Of a DNA stretch of 64,000 nt, positions 61,765-64,000 are shown piece by piece. This DNA comes from Corallococcus macrosporus DSM 14697. GTDB lineage: Bacteria > Myxococcota > Myxococcia > Myxococcales > Myxococcaceae. The notes under the pieces are model-generated. The model saw nothing but the letters and a program-made list of their open reading frames with translations, did not search any database and was not told the origin of the DNA. The number at the start of each line of letters is the position of its first letter. Position 1 is the stretch's first letter. The stretch is from the NCBI RefSeq assembly GCF_002305895.1, contig NZ_CP022203.1, positions 5,620,501 to 5,684,500 of the forward strand, in the 5' to 3' direction. The position numbers were made by a program, and so were the translations under genes.

Positions 61765-61776
61765 AACCACTTGGTT
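61765..61776. promoter_or_regulatory. AACCA-N2-TGGTT palindromic operator
   Basis: AACCACTTGGTT, perfect 5-bp arms, flanked by TA on both sides, 40 bp upstream of the SRPBCC start. The shape is that of ArsR/SmtB-type operators that pair with SRPBCC genes. The cognate repressor is not in the window. Confidence 0.55.
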
Positions 61777-61909
61777 CTAGATAGTCCCGAACGCGGCGAT
61801 ACACAACCATCAGGTTGACCGTTTCCACGGGTGCGGCCGCATGGAGTACGGGCGCGCTGCTGACGAGCCTCCGCGGAGTGGCTCGGCTCTGGCGCCAGAG
61901 CCGCCCGGC

Positions 61910-63343
61910 TCACCCCACCCTGCGGCCGCCGATATGCGCCCCGGCGTTCGGGGACAGCCGGCGGTAGAGCGGCCCCGCCAATGACGAGACGACGCCCACG
62001 GCGATGAACGGCAGCACGAAGCGGTCCGGCGTCAGCGGCGCCTCGCCAGGGCCTCGCGCCAGGTGCAGCATCAACCCGCCGAAGCTGATGCCCAGCCCCA
62101 GCGCCATCTGCATCGTCACCACGGACACCGTGGAGGCGCTGCTCACCGTGTCCCGCGGGATGTCCGCGTACGCCACGGTATTGGTCGCGGTGAACTGCAG
62201 CGAGCGCATGAACCCGCTGACCACGAGCACGCCCACGATGAGCGGTATCGGCGTGCTGCTCCGGAAGAAGGCCGGCAGCGCGGTCATGATGGCGGACGCC
62301 AGGTTGGCGAAGATGAGCGTCTGCCGGAAGCCGAATCGCCGGATGATGAAGGGCGCCACCGACTTGCAGGAGAGGGCGCCCACCCCGCTGCCAATGGTGA
62401 CCAGGCCCGCCTCGACGGGCGTCCAGCCCAGGCCGACCTGGAACAGCAGCGGCAGCAGGAAGGGCGTCGCCCCCAGGCCCATGCGAGTGAGCGTTCCGCC
62501 AATCATGCTGGCGCGGAAGGTGTCGATGCGCAGCAGCCGGAGGTCCAGCACGGGCCGCTCCACGCGCAGCGCGTGCCGCACATAGGCGGCCAACGAGGAG
62601 AGCGCGATGGCCGCGAGCCCCAGTTGCAGGGGCAGCGGCATCAGCCCGATGCCCACCGTCTCCGCCGCGCCAATCAGCGTGGTGATGGCCACGGCCGCGA
62701 GCACGAAGCCGCGCGTGTCGAAGGGCCCCGGGTCCGGCTGGTGCAGCGGCGGGACGAAGCGCGCCACGGCGAGCATGCCCAGCAGGCCCACGGGAACGTT
62801 GATGAAGAAGATCCACGGCCAGTCCGCGACGCCCAGGATGAGCCCCGCCAGCGGGGGCCCCACCAGCGGGCCCACCAGCGCGGGCATCGTGAACCAGCTC
62901 ATGGCGGTCACCAGCCGCTCCCGCGGCGCCGAGCTGACCACGATGATGCGCCCCACCGGGGTCATCAACGCGCCGCCCAGTCCCTGGAGCGTGCGGAAGA
63001 TGACGAGCTGGGTCAGCGACTGCGAGAAGCCGCAGAGCACCGAGCCCAGGAGGAACACGCTCATCGCGAACATGAAGACGCGGCGAGGCCCGAAGCGGTC
63101 GGCGATCCACCCGCTCGCCGGCGCCAGCACGGCCAGCGCGAGGATGTACGACGTCAGCGCCAGCTTCAGGTGGATGGGGTCGGTGCCGAACGCCAGCGAC
63201 AGCCGGGGCAGCGCCGTGGACAGCGCGGTGGAGTCCACGAACTCCATGAACAGCGCGCTGGCCACCGCGATGGAGGCCAGCCGCGAGCCCCGGGGGGAAT
63301 CACCTCCTGGGTCTGCGGTGCGGACAGCTTGTTGCTCGGGCAC
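61910..63343 (-). CDS. MFS transporter, DHA2 (EmrB/QacA-like) family
   Basis: 477 residues. The start is GTG at 63343, three bases after the rfbC stop; no better start exists. About 13-14 hydrophobic helices. Family motifs: DSTALSTALPRLSLAF in helix 1, WIADRFGPRRVFM (motif A, between helices 2 and 3), LQGLGGALMTPVGRIIV, and GPLVGPPLAGLILG (motif C-like). Such exporters use the proton gradient to expel drugs or metabolites. Its position directly behind rfbC suggests co-expression with dTDP-rhamnose synthesis, so the substrate may be linked to glycan precursors, but the family is normally a drug exporter. Confidence 0.92.
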   Translation of the reverse strand: MPEQQAVRTADPGGDSPRGSRLASIAVASALFMEFVDSTALSTALPRLSLAFGTDPIHLKLALTSYILALAVLAPASGWIADRFGPRRVFMFAMSVFLLGSVLCGFSQSLTQLVIFRTLQGLGGALMTPVGRIIVVSSAPRERLVTAMSWFTMPALVGPLVGPPLAGLILGVADWPWIFFINVPVGLLGMLAVARFVPPLHQPDPGPFDTRGFVLAAVAITTLIGAAETVGIGLMPLPLQLGLAAIALSSLAAYVRHALRVERPVLDLRLLRIDTFRASMIGGTLTRMGLGATPFLLPLLFQVGLGWTPVEAGLVTIGSGVGALSCKSVAPFIIRRFGFRQTLIFANLASAIMTALPAFFRSSTPIPLIVGVLVVSGFMRSLQFTATNTVAYADIPRDTVSSASTVSVVTMQMALGLGISFGGLMLHLARGPGEAPLTPDRFVLPFIAVGVVSSLAGPLYRRLSPNAGAHIGGRRVG

Positions 63344-63346
63344 GGT

Positions 63347-63898
63347 TCAGCCCACGTACTCCGGCAGCACGGGCGCGTCGCGGAGTTTCGGGGCCCGAGC
63401 GTCCTTGGGCGAAAGCAGCGGCTCGCTCACCGGCCAGGGAATCGCCAGGTCCGGGTCGTTCCACGCCACGCTCCGCTCCGTCTCCGGCGCGTAGAGCGAG
63501 GTGCACTTGTAGTGGAAGTCCGCGGAGTCGCTCACCACGCAGAACCCATGGGCGAACCCAGGCGGTATCCAGAGCTGACGGCGGTTGTCCGAGGACAGCT
63601 CCTCCGCCACCCACCGGCCGAAGGTCGGCGACCCGCGCCGCACGTCCACCGCGACGTCGTACACCGCGCCCGCCAGCACCTGCACCAGCTTCCCCTGCGC
63701 CTGGGGCTCCTGGAAGTGCAGGCCCCGCAGCGTCCCCTTCGCCGAGCGCGAGTAGTTGTCCTGCACGAAGGGCCCGGGAATGCCCACGGCCGCGTAGCGC
63801 GCCGCGTGGAACATCTCCATGAAGAAGCCCCGGTCATCCCCGAAGACCTTGGGCTCCAGCAGCAGGACGTCCGGAAGCTCCAGCGACGTCACCTTCAC
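63347..63898 (-). CDS. rfbC: dTDP-4-dehydrorhamnose 3,5-epimerase
   Basis: 183 residues, the normal length. The start is GTG at 63898, overlapping the rfbA stop (GTGA). Catalytic and substrate motifs: FFMEMFHAARYAAVGI, DNYSRSAKGTLRGLHFQ with His near 61 (catalytic base), DVAVDVRRGSPTFG, GFAHGFCVVSD and FHYKCTSLYAPE (catalytic Tyr region). It inverts C3 and C5 of dTDP-4-keto-6-deoxyglucose on the way to dTDP-L-rhamnose for lipopolysaccharide or exopolysaccharide. Cytosolic dimer. It is followed by the MFS gene after 3 bp. Confidence 0.96.
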   Translation of the reverse strand: MKVTSLELPDVLLLEPKVFGDDRGFFMEMFHAARYAAVGIPGPFVQDNYSRSAKGTLRGLHFQEPQAQGKLVQVLAGAVYDVAVDVRRGSPTFGRWVAEELSSDNRRQLWIPPGFAHGFCVVSDSADFHYKCTSLYAPETERSVAWNDPDLAIPWPVSEPLLSPKDARAPKLRDAPVLPEYVG

Positions 63899-64000
63899 GA
63901 GACCGCCCCCCGGTTCTCCGCGAGCGCCCGCAGGTACTGGCCGTAGTCGTTCTTGAGCATCGGCTCGGCCAGCGCCAGGAGCTGCTGCGCGCCGATGTAG
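63895..64000 (-). CDS. rfbA: C-terminal end of glucose-1-phosphate thymidylyltransferase, 5' part outside the window
   Basis: Only the last ~34 codons are visible. The tail reads YIGAQQLLALAEPMLKNDYG then QYL, the conserved C-terminal motif of RfbA/RmlA (YIxxxQLxxLAxPLxKxxYGxYL). The TGA overlaps the GTG of rfbC. RfbA makes dTDP-glucose, the first step to dTDP-rhamnose. Confidence 0.85.
   Translation of the reverse strand, partial: YIGAQQLLALAEPMLKNDYGQYLRALAENRGAVS

Overview
The window is high-GC, almost fully coding delta-proteobacterial DNA. It has many Ser/Thr kinases of the bacterial Hanks type, sigma54 enhancer-binding regulators, lipoproteins with long repeat arrays, and a member of the DUF2378/TIGR02265 family, which is essentially restricted to myxobacteria. 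I therefore read it as a Myxococcaceae chromosome (Myxococcus/Corallococcus/Pyxidicoccus type). This rests on gene content only; no database was searched. I saw no rRNA, tRNA, CRISPR or complete insertion sequence.

Region 1-12093 (minus strand) is a six-gene run that looks like one surface-signalling unit. In transcription order it encodes a membrane PP2C/SpoIIE-type phosphatase with a periplasmic sensor and HAMP, an exported TPR protein, a PhnD-like periplasmic binding protein, a TonB-dependent receptor, a GHKL-ATPase (anti-sigma-like) protein, and a Ser/Thr kinase with two STAS-like and two Cys-pair segments in front of the kinase domain. The kinase gene runs off the left edge. Four of the five junctions are overlaps or gaps of at most 23 bp. 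Phosphatase, GHKL ATPase and STAS are the three parts of a partner-switching module, here physically joined to an outer-membrane receptor and a kinase. This is the best candidate for an undescribed system in the window.

Region 12301-25799 holds an M50 membrane protease, the E1 alpha/beta pair of a 2-oxoacid dehydrogenase, a GNAT acetyltransferase, a PilZ protein, a Cys-rich lipoprotein, an SGNH-hydrolase lipoprotein, phosphoenolpyruvate carboxylase with a small partner gene, an exported protein and a large Ski2-like helicase. Region 26023-41605 holds a Gly-rich repeat lipoprotein, a SulP transporter, a histidine kinase/NtrC-type regulator pair, a DUF4142 lipoprotein, a DGT-repeat lipoprotein, an ADP-forming acyl-CoA synthetase fused to a GNAT domain, the DUF2378 protein, a DUF3014 protein, an orphan NtrC-type regulator and an OmpA/Pal-like lipoprotein.

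Region 41693-42997 is accessory in character: an AbiEi-type antitoxin without its toxin, followed by three ~69-bp tandem repeats and a 70-bp near-perfect palindrome. Region 42998-47826 is housekeeping: a hydrolase, MnmD-like methyltransferase and tRNA-guanine transglycosylase with overlapping genes, and an ABC-F protein. Region 47852-55309 contains two tandem paralogous giant lipoproteins (nine and five Ig-like chitobiase/FN3-type repeats plus a lamin-tail-like domain), each with its own copy of the same terminator hairpin, so the whole unit was duplicated. Region 55599-61249 has a BrkB/YihY membrane protein and a PEGA protein/TPR protein/Ser-Thr kinase operon. The right end (61276-64000) holds an SRPBCC protein with a palindromic operator, and an MFS exporter coupled to rfbC and the end of rfbA of dTDP-rhamnose synthesis.
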